Assembly (NCBI RefSeq): GCF_021538895.1
Contig: NZ_JADDRL010000016.1
Span: 1 to 64,000, forward strand
Reading direction: 5' to 3'
Source of the DNA: Streptomyces olivochromogenes
Lineage (GTDB): Bacteria; Actinomycetota; Actinomycetes; Streptomycetales; Streptomycetaceae
DNA length: 64,000 bases
Shown here piece by piece: positions 43,689 to 52,577 of the stretch. Each line of letters starts with the position of its first letter. Position 1 is the stretch's first letter. Made by a program: the position numbers and the translations under genes. Below the pieces are notes generated by a model. It made no database searches. It had not been told where the DNA came from and worked only from the letters and a program-made list of their open reading frames with translations.

Positions 43689-44447
43689 TCAGTGGGACAG
43701 GAGCTGCTGTCCGCCGTCGATGTCGTACGTCGCCCCGGTCAGCGCGTCGTTCGTCATGATGTGTACGGCCAGGGAGGCGACGTCGGCCGGGCCGACGACC
43801 CGCCGGATCGGCAGTGTGGCGCGCAGTTCCTCGCGCCGGGCCTCGATCCGATCGCCCAGGAGGGACGCCGACAGCGGGGTGTCGACGAACCCGGCGGCGA
43901 TGACGTTCACCCGGACCGGCGCCAGTTCGAGCGCCAGGTTGGCGGCGAGGGCGGGCAGGGCCGCGGTGAGGGCGGAGATGACGGACATGCCGACACCGGG
44001 GCGCCGACCGCCCGTACCGCCGATGAACAGCAGCGTCCCTCCGGCTCGGACCTTGTCGCGGCCGTGCAGGGCGACCGCGAGCGTCGCGGTGAGGCGGTCG
44101 GCGATCTCGTCGCGGGCGGCGGTGAGGTCCATGTCCGCCAGCGGCACGTAGGACGGGCGGCCGGCCGTGACCAGCACATGGTCGACCTGGCCCGGCAACT
44201 CCTGGAAGAACCGCTGGAGGCGGTCGACGTCGGTGACGTCGAAGGCCGCCGTACTCAACGGCTCCAGCTCGCGGGCGGCCCGCTCCAGCCGTTCGGGGTT
44301 GCGTCCCACCAGGACCAGCTGCCCGCCGCTCGCGCGTACCAGGCGGGCGGTCTCCAGCCCGATGCCCGAACTGCCGCCGATCACGACGACGGTCTGATCG
44401 GCGAGGTCGGGCCGACGCGCGTGGCCGGCAGCACCCTCACCCGACAT
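43689..44447 (-). CDS. Atypical short-chain dehydrogenase/reductase
   Basis: A 252-aa Rossmann protein: VVVIGGSSGIGLETARLV, DVTDVDRL and LVTAGRP are SDR-type. The catalytic YxxxK is absent; its region reads GVGMSVISALTAALPALAANLA. The end VRVNVIAAGFVDTPLSASLL and ATYDIDGGQQL are normal. It belongs to the SDRs that lack the Tyr-Lys pair, so its reaction is uncertain. ATG at 44447 has GGAGG 5 nt upstream. Confidence 0.85.
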   Translation of the reverse strand: MSGEGAAGHARRPDLADQTVVVIGGSSGIGLETARLVRASGGQLVLVGRNPERLERAARELEPLSTAAFDVTDVDRLQRFFQELPGQVDHVLVTAGRPSYVPLADMDLTAARDEIADRLTATLAVALHGRDKVRAGGTLLFIGGTGGRRPGVGMSVISALTAALPALAANLALELAPVRVNVIAAGFVDTPLSASLLGDRIEARREELRATLPIRRVVGPADVASLAVHIMTNDALTGATYDIDGGQQLLSH

Positions 44448-44567
44448 CCGCACCTCCAGAGATCGGCTCCCCGGCCCCGGCCTTCCGGCTCCCGGCCCGG
44501 TCTCCCATCGTCGCGCTCCGGGCCGCTGATCGCCTCCCAGAGGCCCACGGGCATCGCGCCGGTGCGA

Positions 44568-44978
44568 TCAGCCCTCCAGTTCGGCCACCAGAGTGCGGAC
44601 GCGCCGTTCGATGTCGTCGCGGATCGGGCGTACCGCGTCGACGCCCTGCCCGGCGGGGTCGTCGAGCTGCCAGTCCAGGTACCTCTTGCCGGGGAAGACG
44701 GGACAGGTGTCGCCGCAGCCCATGGTGATCACCACGTCCGACGCCCGTACGGCCTCGACGGTCAGCACCTTCGGGGTCTCTGCGGAGAGGTCGACGCCGG
44801 CTTCCCGCATCGCCTCCACCACCGCCGGATTGACGGTGTCGGCCGGAGCGGAGCCGGCGGAGCGGACCTCGACCCTGTCTCCGGCGATCTGGGTGAGGAA
44901 CGCGGCGGCCATCTGGGAGCGCCCGGCGTTGTGGACGCAGACGAACAGCACCGAGGGGCGGGGCGTGGGGACGGTCAT
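44568..44978 (-). CDS. arsC: Arsenate reductase, low-molecular-weight phosphatase type
   Basis: A 136-aa enzyme: VLFVCVHNAGRSQMAAAFL is the CX5R phosphate/arsenate loop, SAGSAPADTVNPAVVEAMREAG follows, and VITMGCGDTCPVFPGKRYLDW supplies the second and third Cys and the ArsC-type end. It reduces arsenate to arsenite in the cytosol, with thioredoxin or mycothiol as electron source (which one cannot be read from sequence). Last gene of arsR-aquaporin-arsC. Confidence 0.95.
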   Translation of the reverse strand: MTVPTPRPSVLFVCVHNAGRSQMAAAFLTQIAGDRVEVRSAGSAPADTVNPAVVEAMREAGVDLSAETPKVLTVEAVRASDVVITMGCGDTCPVFPGKRYLDWQLDDPAGQGVDAVRPIRDDIERRVRTLVAELEG

Positions 44979-45005
44979 GGGCCAGGTCTTTCCGGGAGGA
45001 GTGGG

Positions 45006-45749
45006 TCAGCGGGTGGAGGGGGAGGTCAGCGCGGTGTCGGGGTGGGAAGCGGTGACGCGCGGTCCGGCCGGAGCCGTGGGGCCGAAGATCGCGAGCAGCA
45101 GGCCGAGGCCGACGGCGGCGCCGACCAGTTGGGCGGCGACGAACGGTGCTACGGAGGCCGGGGCGATGCCGGCGAACGAGTCGGTGAAGGCGCGGCCGAC
45201 GGTCACCGCCGGGTTCGCGAACGAGGTCGACGAGGTGAACCAGTAGGCGGCCCCGATGAAGGAGGCCACCGCCACCGGGGCCAGGTGGTCCCGTCGGGTC
45301 CGGGTCAGTCCGAGGACCAGCAGGATCAACCCGGCGGTCGCCACGACCTCGCCCAGCCACAGATGACCGGCGAAGCGGTCGTGCGTGGACCACTTCACCC
45401 ACCGCCGCGCGAACATCGCGTCGGCCAGGATCGCGCCCGTGACGGCCCCGGCGATCTGCGCGGGTATGTACGCCGCCACCTCCCGCGCGGTCAGGCCGTC
45501 CCCGTTCCTGCGGCCGGTCAGCCACGCGGCCAGCGTGACGGCCGGGTTGAAGTGGGCGCCGGAGACCGGGCCCAGCAGGGCGATCAGCACGCCGAGGCCG
45601 AAGACGGTGGCGAGGGAGTTGGCCAGCAGTTGCACACCGACGTCCCGTGACAGCTCGGTCGCCTGGATGCCGGAGCCGACCACCACGGCGACCAGCGCGG
45701 CCGTACCCACCGCCTCGGCCGCCACGCGCCGCCCGAGCGAGGCGGTCAC
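45006..45749 (-). CDS. MIP-family channel (aquaglyceroporin) of an arsenic operon
   Basis: A 247-aa channel with six helices and two half-helices: GAHFNPAVTLA and SFANPAVTVGRAF give both NPA boxes. GTG at 45749 overlaps the arsR stop by 4 nt, so the two are coupled. In other bacteria (e.g. AqpS of Sinorhizobium) such a channel replaces the arsenite pump and lets arsenite formed by ArsC leave the cell down its gradient. No ArsB or Acr3 pump is in the window, so the same role is inferred here. Confidence 0.9.
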   Translation of the reverse strand: MTASLGRRVAAEAVGTAALVAVVVGSGIQATELSRDVGVQLLANSLATVFGLGVLIALLGPVSGAHFNPAVTLAAWLTGRRNGDGLTAREVAAYIPAQIAGAVTGAILADAMFARRWVKWSTHDRFAGHLWLGEVVATAGLILLVLGLTRTRRDHLAPVAVASFIGAAYWFTSSTSFANPAVTVGRAFTDSFAGIAPASVAPFVAAQLVGAAVGLGLLLAIFGPTAPAGPRVTASHPDTALTSPSTR

Positions 45750-46150
45750 GCGGTCGCCCCGGCGCTCCGGGGGACGGTCAGGAACGAGGCCAGCCGGGCC
45801 AGGGCGTCGGGCAGGGCCCAGTAGTACACCCACGTCCCGCGCCGTTCGCAGTCGATGAGGCCGGCCTGGCGCAGCAGCTTGAGGTGGTGGGAGATCGTCG
45901 GCTGGGACAGATCGAAGGCGGGCGTCAGCTCGCACACGCACACCTCGCCGTCGTCCTGCGAAGCGATCATCGACAGCAGCCGCAGCCGCACCGGGTCGCC
46001 GAGGGCCTTGAACACCTTGGCCAGCTCCGCCGCCCGGTCGTCGTCCAGCGGAGCGGCGGCGAGCCGCCGGCAGCAGGCGTCGGCGCCTGCGTCCGCATCC
46101 ACGTCCACGTCCACGTCCTGGCCGATGATTTCGAGCCTTTGTTTCGACAC
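45746..46150 (-). CDS. arsR: ArsR-family metalloregulator
   Basis: A 134-aa winged-helix repressor. EVCVCELTPAFDLSQPTISHHLKLL carries the CVC metal-binding Cys pair in the recognition-helix region as in arsenic-sensing ArsR, and an upstream CCRR may add thiol ligands. ALGDPVRLRLLSMI is the usual first helix. GTG at 46150. First gene of the arsR-aquaporin-arsC operon, divergent from arsM; it probably represses both through the inverted repeat at 46160-46206. Confidence 0.93.
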   Translation of the reverse strand: MSKQRLEIIGQDVDVDVDADAGADACCRRLAAAPLDDDRAAELAKVFKALGDPVRLRLLSMIASQDDGEVCVCELTPAFDLSQPTISHHLKLLRQAGLIDCERRGTWVYYWALPDALARLASFLTVPRSAGATA

Positions 46151-46159
46151 ACGTCTATG

Positions 46160-46206
46160 TTGACGTTCTTCTATCCAGGGCGCAAGGTTGCATCAACGAA
46201 CGTCAA
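46160..46206. promoter_or_regulatory. Candidate ArsR operator between arsR and arsM
   Basis: Arms TTGACGTTC (46160-46168) and GAACGTCAA (46198-46206), perfect 9-bp inverted repeats separated by 29 bp, in the 105-bp divergent gap. Confidence 0.6.
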
Positions 46207-46255
46207 TACAAGCCGTTCCGGGGCATCGCCGTGCCTCGTCATCCAGGAGTGACTC

Positions 46256-47011
46256 ATGCCCGAGCAGTCCACAGACCTGCGCGAGACCGTCCGCCGGCGC
46301 TACGCGGCCGCGGCCACCAAGGTCACCGAAGGCGGCACCGCCTGTTGCGGGCCCCGGCCCGTCGAGATCGACGAGAACTTCGGCTCCACCCTCTACACCC
46401 CGGACGAACGCGACACGCTCCCCGCCGAGGCCGTGGCCGCCTCCCTCGGGTGCGGCAACCCCACCGCCGTGGCCGATCTCCGCGAGGGCGAACACGTCCT
46501 CGACCTCGGCTCCGGCGGCGGCATCGACGTCCTGCTCTCGGCGCGCCGCGTCGGCCCCGCGGGCAAGGCGTACGGGCTCGACATGACCGAGGAGATGCTC
46601 ACCCTCGCCCTGGCCAACGCCGCGAGGGCGGGCGCGACGAACGTGGAGTTCCTGAAGGGCACGATCGAGGCCGTCCCGCTGCCCGCGCACACCATCGACG
46701 TGGTGATCTCGAACTGCGTGATCAACCTGTCCACGGACAAGCCCGCGGTGTTCGCCGAGATGTTCCGGGTCCTGAAGCCGGGTGGCCGGATCGGCGTGTC
46801 CGACGTGGTCGCGGACGACTCCCTCACCCCCGGGCAACGAGCCGAGCGCGGCGACCACGCCGGCTGCATCGCGGGTGCCCTCTCCTTCGCCGAGTACCGC
46901 GAGGGCCTCGAAGCGGCGGGCTTCACGAACGTCGAGATCACCCCGACCCACGGCGTGGCCGACGGCATGCACTCGGCGATCGTGCACGCCGACAAGCCCG
47001 CCGCGTCCTGA
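46256..47011 (+). CDS. arsM: Arsenite S-adenosylmethionine methyltransferase
   Basis: A 251-aa enzyme. The SAM-binding motif is VLDLGSGGGIDVLLSARRVGPAGKAYGLDMT. Arsenite-binding Cys candidates are in TACCGP, SLGCGNP, ISNCVINLS and HAGCIAGAL, matching known ArsM proteins. It methylates trivalent arsenic to volatile or excreted forms. ATG at 46256 has CAGGAG 6 nt upstream. Divergent from arsR-aquaporin-arsC and probably co-regulated. Confidence 0.95.
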   Translation: MPEQSTDLRETVRRRYAAAATKVTEGGTACCGPRPVEIDENFGSTLYTPDERDTLPAEAVAASLGCGNPTAVADLREGEHVLDLGSGGGIDVLLSARRVGPAGKAYGLDMTEEMLTLALANAARAGATNVEFLKGTIEAVPLPAHTIDVVISNCVINLSTDKPAVFAEMFRVLKPGGRIGVSDVVADDSLTPGQRAERGDHAGCIAGALSFAEYREGLEAAGFTNVEITPTHGVADGMHSAIVHADKPAAS

Positions 47012-47130
47012 GCGACGGTGAACCCGAGGTGGTGCTCCGTCACGTCTGCTCGGCGACGAAGAGGACATCCACTCGAAGTCACGGGTCGCGCCGCCCGCCG
47101 AGCCGCTGAGGCTCCACGGCGTCGCGATTG

Positions 47131-47607
47131 CTACCAGAGGTCTCTCTCGCGGGGCACGCACGACTCCCAGCGCCACCGGAAGAAGGCGACGAAGAGCACG
47201 AGGGCGGCGACCGGAATCCACAGGAGCTGCAGGCGTACGGACGGACCCTGGCCGGTGGCGAGCAGCACGAGCCACAGGGCGAGCATCAGCAGCCAGGTCA
47301 CCAGGGCCGCGACGATCGCGCGGCTCACGGAGCGCATCCGCCCCGCGCGTCGCCGCAGGGCCTGCTCGGCCATGGGCGTGCGCAGCCCGTCCACCTGCCA
47401 CTCGTTCAGCTGCGGCAGCGAACGACGACGGCCGTCCAGGGTGCCGACGAACGCCCCGGCCCTGTTCGCCTGGGGAGCCTGCCGTACGTCGAGTTCGTAG
47501 ATCTCGCTCCAGGGGAGGCGACGGGCACGGAAGGCGCCGTGGATGACGACGCCGCCCGTGTCGACCCGGGTGAAACCCCGGCGGAGAAACAGCAGCACCC
47601 AGGCCAC
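47131..47607 (-). CDS. PH-domain-like membrane protein, possibly N-terminally shortened
   Basis: About 158 aa from GTG at 47607. GVVIHGAFRARRLPWSEIYELDVRQ is the bacterial PH (bPH2) strand-turn; a C-terminal pair of membrane helices (AIVAALVTWLLMLALWLVLLA; LLWIPVAALVLFVAFFRW) follows. In relatives one or two helices come before the PH part; here only AWVLLFL remains at the start, so the gene may be shortened or begin at a weak site further up. Function unknown. Confidence 0.6.
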   Translation of the reverse strand: MAWVLLFLRRGFTRVDTGGVVIHGAFRARRLPWSEIYELDVRQAPQANRAGAFVGTLDGRRRSLPQLNEWQVDGLRTPMAEQALRRRAGRMRSVSRAIVAALVTWLLMLALWLVLLATGQGPSVRLQLLWIPVAALVLFVAFFRWRWESCVPRERDLW

Positions 47608-47691
47608 CGTGACGGCCGTCGACGAGGGATGTTCGCACGACCCCCGCCCCGTGACCAGCGTGTTTCTGACGGATCCGGTCCGCGGTGGCGG

Positions 47692-50175
47692 TCAGTCGGC
47701 CTCCGGCGGCTTTTCGTCGCCGGCCGTGGGCGGCAGCGGCTGCTCCGTCCAGACGGTCTTGCCGTCGTGGGTGTAGCGGGTGCCCCACCGCTCGGTGAGC
47801 TGCGCGACCAGGAAGAGCCCGCGTCCACCCTCGTCCGTGCTCTGCGCCCGCCTGAGGTGCGGGGAGGTGTGGCTGGTGTCGGACACTTCGCAGATCAGGG
47901 TCTGCGTACGGATCAGGCGCAGCGTGACGGGGCCCTCCGCGTACCGGTAGGTGTTGGTGACGAGTTCGCTGGCGACCAGCTCGGTGGTGAAGGCCAGCTC
48001 CTCCAGCCCCCATTCGGTCAGTTGCGCCGTGGTCAGCTCCCTCGCCCGGGCGGCGGAGGTCGCCTCCAGGGGCAGCTCCCACGAGGCGACGTTCTCCGGC
48101 GGCAGCACCCGGGTCCGGGCGATGAGCAGCGCGATGTCGTCGGCGGGGACGTGGCCGACCGGCAGCAGCGCTTCGATCACGGCGTGGCAGGTGTGGTCCA
48201 GCGGATCGCCGACGGCGGAGAGACATGTGCGCAGGCTCTCCAGCGCGGCGTCGATGTCGCCGCTGCGCGCCTCCAGGAGGCCGTTGGTGTAGAGCGCGAG
48301 CAGGCTGCCCTCGGGGAGATCGAGGTCGTACGTCTCGAACGGCAGTCCGCCCAGGCCGAGCGGCGGCCCCGCGGGCGGGTCGAGCACGGTCACCTCGCCG
48401 TCCGGCGTGGACAGCAGGGGTGCCGGGTGGCCGGCGCGGGCCAGGGAGCAGTGCCGGGACACCGGGTCGTAGACGGCGTAGAGGCAGGTGGCCCCGAGCA
48501 CCTGCTCGTCCGCCGACCCGTTGCCGTGGGCGTTCGCCTCCACCTCGGCGGCCAGCAGGCTGACCAGATCGTCCAGCCGGGCCATCACCTCGTCGGGTTC
48601 GAGGTCGAGGCTGGCCAGGGTGCGCACGGCGGCCCGCAGGCGGCCCATCGAGGCCGCGGCGTGGATCCCGTGGCCGACCACGTCCCCCACGACGAGGGCG
48701 ACCCGGGCTCCCGACAGCGGGATCACGTCGAACCAGTCGCCGCCGATGCCCGGTTCGCCGCTGGCCGGGAGGTACCGGCAGGCCACCTCGACGGCCGGCA
48801 GGTCGGTCGCCGCGCTCGGCAGCAGACTGCGCTGGAGGGTCAGCGCGGCGTTCTGCTGCTGGGTGAAGCGGCGCGCGTTGTCGATGCAGACGGCCGCGCG
48901 CGAGGAGATCTCCTGGGCCACCGCGGCGTCGTCGTCCTCGAAGGGCTCCGAATGGCGTGATCGCCACAGGCTCACCACGCCCAGGATCAGGCCGCGCGCC
49001 ACCAGGGGCACCGCGATCAGCGAATGAACGCCGAGACCCGAGGCGACCTCGATCCGTCGCCGGTCCATGACGTACCACTCGGGGCGGAGGGTCAGCTGCC
49101 GGTCGAGAATGGTGCGCCGCTCGTCCAGGCACCGCGCCTGCGCGGATTCCGGCAGGATCGGGACCACCTCGCCCTCGTGGTACGGCACGCGGCGCTCCGG
49201 GGGCGAGAGGGCCACGCGCAGCAGCGGACCCGTCACACCGGGGGGCGGTTCGTCGCCCAGTGTCACCGGCTTCATGAGGTCCACGGAGCAGAGGTCGGCC
49301 AGGCCGTCGACGGCCACCTCGGCCAGTTCCCGGGCGGTCCGGATCACGTCCAGTGAGTTTCCGACCCGGGCGCTCGCCTCGTTCAGCAGGGCGAGCCTGC
49401 GCTGCGCCCGGTGGCGGTCGGTCACGTCCTCGATCGTCTCGGCGACGCCGAGCACCCGGCCCGAGGGGTCCTCCATCCGGAACGCGGAGACGGACACGAT
49501 CCGTTCGCGACCGGGTTCGTGGGCGGCCCGCGCGGACTGCTCCGTGAAGATCAACGGCTCGCCGGTCTCCAGGACGTGCCGTACTCGCTCGTCGGCCCGC
49601 GCCGCGTCGTCCTGCACCATGAAGTCGCGAGGGTGATGGCCCACCGGCGCATCGACCGGGACGCCGCTCGCCTTGGCGATGGCACGGTTGACCCGAAGCA
49701 CCTTCCGGTCCGGGCCGTAGGTGACCAGACCGACCGGGGACCGGCGGTACAGGCCGTCGAGCAGCGCACGGTCCCGCTGCCAGGCGATGACCTCCGCGGC
49801 GGGGGCTCCGACCAGCACCCACTCCTGGCCGTCCCCGTCCCGAGTGATCGCACGGGCCCGGAAGCCCATCTCCACCCGCCGCCCGTCGCGGTGCCGCACG
49901 GGCAGGACCCCGAACCAGCCCCCCGACCTCATGGCGTTCACGACGACGGAGCGCGCGACCGGCAGGTCACGGGTGTCGACCAGGAGCTCCCGCCACGCCC
50001 GTCCGATCACTTCCTTGGCCGAATAGCCCAGCAGTTCCTGGGCCCGTACGCTCCAGCCGACCACGGTGCCCTGATCATCGAGTACGGCCGTGGCTCCGTG
50101 CCCGAGGGCGAACGGATCCTCCGGACTCTCGCTGAACAGCATCGACGGCGTCCCCATAGCCACTACAGCCACCAC
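47692..50175 (-). CDS. PAS-PAS-GAF-PP2C(SpoIIE)-HATPase regulator
   Basis: An 827-aa cytosolic signalling protein. Order: PAS 1 (about 20-130, GHGATAVLDDQGTVVGWS), PAS 2 (about 140-260), GAF (about 270-430), a SpoIIE-type PP2C phosphatase (QRSLLPSA, GGDWFDVIPLSG, VVGDVVGHGIHAAA) and a C-terminal anti-sigma-factor-like ATPase (ELVTNTYRYAEGPVTLRL, GGRGLFLV). Having phosphatase and kinase-like ends on one chain suggests it sets the state of an anti-anti-sigma partner; none is adjacent. Start GTG at 50175 or 50172, behind GGAGG. Confidence 0.92.
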   Translation of the reverse strand: MVAVVAMGTPSMLFSESPEDPFALGHGATAVLDDQGTVVGWSVRAQELLGYSAKEVIGRAWRELLVDTRDLPVARSVVVNAMRSGGWFGVLPVRHRDGRRVEMGFRARAITRDGDGQEWVLVGAPAAEVIAWQRDRALLDGLYRRSPVGLVTYGPDRKVLRVNRAIAKASGVPVDAPVGHHPRDFMVQDDAARADERVRHVLETGEPLIFTEQSARAAHEPGRERIVSVSAFRMEDPSGRVLGVAETIEDVTDRHRAQRRLALLNEASARVGNSLDVIRTARELAEVAVDGLADLCSVDLMKPVTLGDEPPPGVTGPLLRVALSPPERRVPYHEGEVVPILPESAQARCLDERRTILDRQLTLRPEWYVMDRRRIEVASGLGVHSLIAVPLVARGLILGVVSLWRSRHSEPFEDDDAAVAQEISSRAAVCIDNARRFTQQQNAALTLQRSLLPSAATDLPAVEVACRYLPASGEPGIGGDWFDVIPLSGARVALVVGDVVGHGIHAAASMGRLRAAVRTLASLDLEPDEVMARLDDLVSLLAAEVEANAHGNGSADEQVLGATCLYAVYDPVSRHCSLARAGHPAPLLSTPDGEVTVLDPPAGPPLGLGGLPFETYDLDLPEGSLLALYTNGLLEARSGDIDAALESLRTCLSAVGDPLDHTCHAVIEALLPVGHVPADDIALLIARTRVLPPENVASWELPLEATSAARARELTTAQLTEWGLEELAFTTELVASELVTNTYRYAEGPVTLRLIRTQTLICEVSDTSHTSPHLRRAQSTDEGGRGLFLVAQLTERWGTRYTHDGKTVWTEQPLPPTAGDEKPPEAD

Positions 50176-50355
50176 CTCGCCTCCGTCACTCCGATGTTCC
50201 TCTTCTCGGTCTCCGTCCGCGACAGAGAAGGGGCTCGAAACGTCACATCCGCCGCACTACGGCCCGTGGCGGGTTCCGGCCCGCGCCACCGTCGAGCGGA
50301 CGTCCGCAAAACGGTGAACGATGAGTGGGGCGCCCCGACCGAGCAGGAGACCGAC

Positions 50356-51075
50356 ATGAACGCGCTGCTCTCAGCGGTCCTCGACGCCCATGGCGGCCTC
50401 GACCGCTGGAACGCGCTCACCATGGTCCGCGCCACCATCGTCAGCGGTGGTGACCTGTTCACGATCAAGGGCATGCCGCAGGACCCCACCCCTCGGGAGA
50501 TGACCGTCTGGCTGCACGAGGAGCACGCCTCGGTGCTGCCGTTCGGTGCGCCCGACCAGCGGTCCGACTTCAGGCCCGACCGCGTCGCCGTCGAAAAGCT
50601 CGACGGGCACGTGGTGGCCGAACGCGACGCACCGCGCGATTCGTTCACCGGCCATGAGCTCAGCACCCCCTGGGACCCGCTGGACCGCGCCTACTTCAAC
50701 GGGTACGCGCTGTGGACGTACCTCACGACGCCCTTCCTGCTCGCGATGCCCGGCTTCGACGTCACCGAGATCGCCCCCTGGCGGGAGGGCGACGAACTCT
50801 GGCGTGGCCTGCGCGCCACCTTCCCGCCCGGTATCGCCAGCCACAGCACCCACCAGGACTTCTACTTCGGGTTCGACCATCTGCTGCGGCGGCACGACTA
50901 CCACGTCGACGTCGCGGGCGGGTTCGCCGCCGCGCAGTACGTCCACGACATCGTCGAGGCGGACGGGATCCGGCTCCCCACCAGGCGCCGGGCCTACCGG
51001 AGCGACGCGGACAACCGCCCGATCCTGGAGCAGACGATGGTCTCCATCGACGTCAGTGACGCACGGTTCACCTGA
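50356..51075 (+). CDS. Conserved hypothetical protein
   Basis: A 239-aa protein, family not recognised. LLSAVLDAHGGLDRWNAL at the start and later DFYFGFDHLLRRHDYHVDVAGG and DIVEADGIRLPTRRRAY recall lipoprotein-sorting-like beta-barrel folds, but no signal peptide or lipobox is present, so it should be cytosolic. ATG at 50356 has AGGAG 6 nt upstream. Divergent from the SpoIIE-type regulator. Confidence 0.78.
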   Translation: MNALLSAVLDAHGGLDRWNALTMVRATIVSGGDLFTIKGMPQDPTPREMTVWLHEEHASVLPFGAPDQRSDFRPDRVAVEKLDGHVVAERDAPRDSFTGHELSTPWDPLDRAYFNGYALWTYLTTPFLLAMPGFDVTEIAPWREGDELWRGLRATFPPGIASHSTHQDFYFGFDHLLRRHDYHVDVAGGFAAAQYVHDIVEADGIRLPTRRRAYRSDADNRPILEQTMVSIDVSDARFT

Positions 51076-51207
51076 GGTCGACGGGGTGTTGCCCGCAGCA
51101 CAGGAGTTGAACGCGTTCAGAAATGATGCCAGCATGACGGGACCTTGATCGGCGAGCGGTTGCGTCCGCTCGCCTTCGGCGCTGCTGTGGGGGAAGGGGG
51201 GAAGGCC

Positions 51208-51762
51208 GTGCTGCCCCAGTTGTCCGGCCTCGCCAGAGGACGGCACGCGGTGTTCGTCGCCTGTCTGCTCGCACTCACGGGATGCAATCCCCATATGTAC
51301 GACGACGTGCCCGCGCTGCATGACGCGAAGCCGCCGGAAGTAGCGGGCTCATGGCTCGGCTACGACCGGACGCACGTCGTCCTCCGGCCCGACGGGAAGG
51401 CCGACATCCGTCTCCTGGACGGGCTGGAATGGGACTTCGACGACCGGTGGCGTCTGTCGGGCACGGGGACCTGGGAGCTGACCGACAAGCGGACCGGGTG
51501 GAACGACGGCCAGCACGTCCGGCTGAAGCTCACCTCACGCACCGCGGTGGCCACGCGCGCGCCGGAGCCGGACGATCCGCCCGCCCCGACGGGGGACAGC
51601 CCCCGGATTCCCAAGACCTACACCTGGACGTTCGAGCTGCGGCGCGACGACAAGAAGGACCTCGAACTCTATTTCTTCTTCCACGACCCGGACTCGCGCA
51701 GCACGTACATCCTGCAGAGAGAAGGGCCCGGGCGCCGGAACTCGTCGGCCGGCGGCCGATGA
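51208..51762 (+). CDS. Secreted lipoprotein of unknown function
   Basis: A 184-aa protein from GTG at 51208, behind GGGGGGAAGG. The signal peptide (VFVACLLALTGC) ends in a lipobox LTGC, so the mature protein is a membrane-anchored lipoprotein of about 155 aa. The mature part is Asp/Trp-rich with beta-like alternation (HVVLRPDGKADIRLLDGLEWDFDDRWRLSGTGTWEL). No family recognised. It is 65 bp upstream of a DUF899 gene on the same strand. Confidence 0.75.
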   Translation: MLPQLSGLARGRHAVFVACLLALTGCNPHMYDDVPALHDAKPPEVAGSWLGYDRTHVVLRPDGKADIRLLDGLEWDFDDRWRLSGTGTWELTDKRTGWNDGQHVRLKLTSRTAVATRAPEPDDPPAPTGDSPRIPKTYTWTFELRRDDKKDLELYFFFHDPDSRSTYILQREGPGRRNSSAGGR

Positions 51763-51828
51763 GTTCCGGAGCCCGGAGCGGTCCACCTCCGTGCAAGCGA
51801 AGACCGCGACGAGCTCTGTGAGGGGATC

Positions 51829-52524
51829 ATGACCGCTTCCGCACTACCACCCGTCGTCGACGCCGCGACCTGGGAGCGCCGACTTGAGGCACTGCGGGCC
51901 AGGGAGAAGGCCGCGACACGGGAGCTGGACGCCATCGCCGCCGAGCGCCGTCGCCTGCCGATGGTCGAGATGCCCGACTACACCCTTGAGGGCGAGGACG
52001 GCCCCGTACGGCTGGCGGACATCTTCGAGGGCAAGAGCCAGCTGATCGTCTACAACCACATGTGGTTCGCCGGCAAGGAATGGCAGTGCCCGGGCTGCAC
52101 GGGGTTCACCTCGCAGTACACGCGCCTGGAGTTCCTGGACAACTACGACGCGCGCTTCGTCGTCGTCACCCAGGGCCCCATCAAGGAGGCGCTCGCCTAC
52201 AAGCAGCGGGTCGGCAACCGGATGACGTGGTACTCGACCGCCGACAGCCCGTTCGGGGCCGATGTCGGCGCACCGCCCGACGGGGGATTCGCGGTCAACG
52301 TGTTCCTCCGCGACGGGGACACGGTCTACCGGACCTGGCACACCAACGGCCGCGGCACCGAACAGCTCAGTCATTCCTTCGCGTTGATCGACCTGCTGCC
52401 GTACGGCCGCCAGGAGCAGTGGCAGGACTCGCCCGAGGGCTGGCCCCAGTCCCCCACGTACAGCCGGTGGGCGACGTCCGAGACCATCGCCGCGCTCTAC
52501 GGCCCGCACGCCGACGAGGGCTGA
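51829..52524 (+). CDS. DUF899 thioredoxin-like protein
   Basis: A 231-aa DUF899 protein. MPDYTLEGEDGPVRLADIFEGKSQLIVYNHMWF begins a thioredoxin fold, and ECQ-type CPGC (in EWQCPGCTGFTSQ) gives one CxxC. FVVVTQGPIKEALAYKQRVG and the His/Trp-rich end are family features. Its redox role is plausible but unproven for the family. ATG at 51829. Confidence 0.88.
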   Translation: MTASALPPVVDAATWERRLEALRAREKAATRELDAIAAERRRLPMVEMPDYTLEGEDGPVRLADIFEGKSQLIVYNHMWFAGKEWQCPGCTGFTSQYTRLEFLDNYDARFVVVTQGPIKEALAYKQRVGNRMTWYSTADSPFGADVGAPPDGGFAVNVFLRDGDTVYRTWHTNGRGTEQLSHSFALIDLLPYGRQEQWQDSPEGWPQSPTYSRWATSETIAALYGPHADEG

Positions 52525-52539
52525 ACCGAGCACGGCCGG

Positions 52540-52561
52540 GCCGGTGTCGCCGGGCACCGGC
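52540..52561. terminator. Hairpin between DUF899 gene and converging pseudogene
   Basis: GCCGGTG-N8-CACCGGC, extended one pair, 15 bp after the DUF899 stop. Confidence 0.65.
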
Positions 52562-52577
52562 CGGCTGGGCGACTTCC

